Source: an uncultured Oscillospiraceae bacterium
GTDB taxonomy: Bacteria > Bacillota > Clostridia > Oscillospirales > Oscillospiraceae
Assembly: GCA_944385195.1 (NCBI GenBank)
Contig: CALWWH010000066.1
Coordinates: forward strand, 1 to 15,142
Reading direction: 5' to 3'
Length of the DNA: 15,142 bases
The notes under the pieces are model-generated. The model searched no databases. It saw only the letters and a list, made by a program, of their open reading frames with translations, and was not told the origin of the DNA. The translations under genes were made by a program, and so were the position numbers. Below are positions 14,025 to 15,142 of the stretch, piece after piece (the stretch's first letter is position 1; each line of letters starts with the position of its first letter).

Positions 14025-15142
14025 ATGGATGCCAAGCGTAATGACCGCCCTCGTGCTGTAAAGAAGCTACAGGCAACCGCCGCTGCGTCGGCCTATCAGA
14101 AAGAGTGGTTCAAGGGACTGCGGGCACGGGTCGAGGCCGGGGAGGACTTCGCTTACCTCAACGCCGACGTGCCCATGGAGATTCTCCGGGCGATGGATAT
14201 CCCCTTTGTGGTCAATCAGTGGTGGGCCGCCATCTGCGGGGCCAAGCAGATGACCCCGCGCTACTATGAACTGCTGCGGCAGGCGGGCTACCGTGATGAC
14301 CTGTGCTCCTACTGCGCCACTGCCTTTGCCGAGAGCCTCGACCCCAATGACAAGGTGGACGGCCCCTGGGGCGGCCTGCCTGACCCCACGCTGGCCATCA
14401 CCCGCCTGACCTGTGACTGCCAGAGCAAGATCTTCGAGCTCTTTGCCCAGCGCCACGGCGCGGCGTTCTACGCCATGGAGAACACCATTCCCAGAAAAAC
14501 GCCGGATAAGTGGTGGGAACTGGCTCCGGACCGGTGGGAAGAGCTCTACGATACGGACCGCCTGGACGTTGCCGTCGAGGAGCTGAAGGAGCTCATCCGC
14601 TTCCTGGAGATGAAGACGGGAAAAATGTTCGACATCAACCGCCTGGCAAAGGTGATGCATCTGATCAACCAGCAGGAGGGCTGGTACCGCAAGACCCGCG
14701 ATCTGATCGCAGCGTGCGGCAAAGCGCCGGTCACGGTGGTCGACACCATCAATGCGGTCATGCAGGCCCAGTGGCAGCGCGGCACCGAGTGGGCTGTGGG
14801 CCATGCCCAGGGCCTGTATGAGGAGATCAAGGCCCTGGCTGACAGGGGCGAGGCTGCCGTCCCCAATGAGAAATACCGTCTGATGTGGCTGGGCCGGGGC
14901 TTGTGGCACGATTTCAGCTTCTATCAGAACTTTGAGAAAAAGTATGGCGCAGTCTTTATGTGGAGCATGTACCTGGCCATGGGCGCGGATGCCTACATCC
15001 GCAACCACGTCGAGGAAGATCCGCTGCGGGCTCTGGCTGCGCGCTACATCGGCATGGAGGACTTCCTCCACCTGCCCCCCTGGAACAGCCAGTGGTTTCT
15101 CCACGAGGCAAAGCACAACCGCATCGACGGCGTTGTGTATAT
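14025..15142 (+). CDS. 2-hydroxyacyl-CoA dehydratase / benzoyl-CoA reductase family subunit, partner (runs off the window)
   Basis: At least 372 residues, still open at the window edge. It resembles the BcrB/HgdA/FldB-type subunit: YLNADVPMEILRAMDIPFVV (44-63), RQAGYRDDLCSYCATAF (85-101), LPDPTLAITRLTCDCQSKIF (118-137), then a long helical region and the C-terminal Rossmann-like half starting KYRLMWLGRGLWHDF (283-297) and ending HNRIDGVVY. Cys94 and Cys130 sit where the family's cluster ligands are expected, each with a second cysteine beside it (Cys97, Cys132); the third ligand would lie just beyond the window. The start is ATG at 14025, overlapping no base of the upstream gene, with GGGAGG 8 bases upstream inside the end of that gene. 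It is the expected partner of the preceding subunit. The ATP-driven activator needed by known members is not in view and may follow. Confidence 0.85.
   Translation, partial: MDAKRNDRPRAVKKLQATAAASAYQKEWFKGLRARVEAGEDFAYLNADVPMEILRAMDIPFVVNQWWAAICGAKQMTPRYYELLRQAGYRDDLCSYCATAFAESLDPNDKVDGPWGGLPDPTLAITRLTCDCQSKIFELFAQRHGAAFYAMENTIPRKTPDKWWELAPDRWEELYDTDRLDVAVEELKELIRFLEMKTGKMFDINRLAKVMHLINQQEGWYRKTRDLIAACGKAPVTVVDTINAVMQAQWQRGTEWAVGHAQGLYEEIKALADRGEAAVPNEKYRLMWLGRGLWHDFSFYQNFEKKYGAVFMWSMYLAMGADAYIRNHVEEDPLRALAARYIGMEDFLHLPPWNSQWFLHEAKHNRIDGVVY

Noticed and set aside
14067..15116. A 349-codon open frame on the minus strand
   Set aside because: The plus strand encodes a recognisable dehydratase-family subunit over the same bases, continuing from the preceding gene with a proper ribosome site.
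1..15142. CRISPR array, insertion sequence, prophage or integrase, tRNA or rRNA
   Set aside because: No repeat-spacer pattern, transposase or integrase motif, attachment-site pair or cloverleaf was found; the only longer repeat is the single 22-bp tandem duplication.

Overview
The window looks like chromosomal DNA from a GC-rich, anaerobic, gut-type Firmicute, most likely an Oscillospiraceae-like Clostridia. The reasons are the Firmicutes gene order gdpP-rplI-dnaB, strong AGGAGG-type ribosome binding sites, sigma-A-like promoters (several with an extended TATGC-TAT -10), and an iron-sulfur 2-hydroxyacyl-CoA dehydratase family gene pair. The taxon is inferred from content; no rRNA or tRNA gene was seen.

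Positions 1-3280 (minus strand) hold gdpP (c-di-AMP phosphodiesterase), rplI (ribosomal protein bL9) and the 5' part of dnaB (replicative helicase), probably one operon read from a promoter at about 3252-3280. Next is a single-domain glutamate 5-kinase gene (proB, minus) with a strong terminator whose tail has been duplicated as a perfect 22-bp tandem repeat. proB is divergent from trmL-tpiA-eno (plus): a wobble-position tRNA 2'-O-methyltransferase followed by two glycolytic enzymes, ending at a strong terminator at 7051-7087. The predicted proB and trmL promoters lie on top of each other on opposite strands.

Positions 7188-12588 are a series of single-gene units, most with their own promoter and terminator: a MATE-family exporter (minus, TTG start), a flavodoxin-fold oxidoreductase with a cysteine cluster and a C-terminal zinc ribbon (minus), a short CCA-adding enzyme that seems to have lost its internal HD domain (plus), and a cytoplasmic type-B carboxylesterase (minus).

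Positions 12863-15142 hold two tightly coupled plus-strand genes of the 2-hydroxyacyl-CoA dehydratase / benzoyl-CoA reductase (HgdAB/FldBC/BcrBC) family; the second runs off the window. The first subunit keeps only one of the cysteines expected to hold the family's [4Fe-4S] cluster, while the second keeps CSYC and TCDC motifs. An asymmetric dehydratase/reductase with one degenerate subunit is the best candidate here for under-described biochemistry. Its substrate and its ATP-dependent activator cannot be seen in this window.

No CRISPR array, insertion sequence, integrase, rRNA or tRNA was found, and no intergenic stretch exceeds 300 bases (the longest is 12589-12862).
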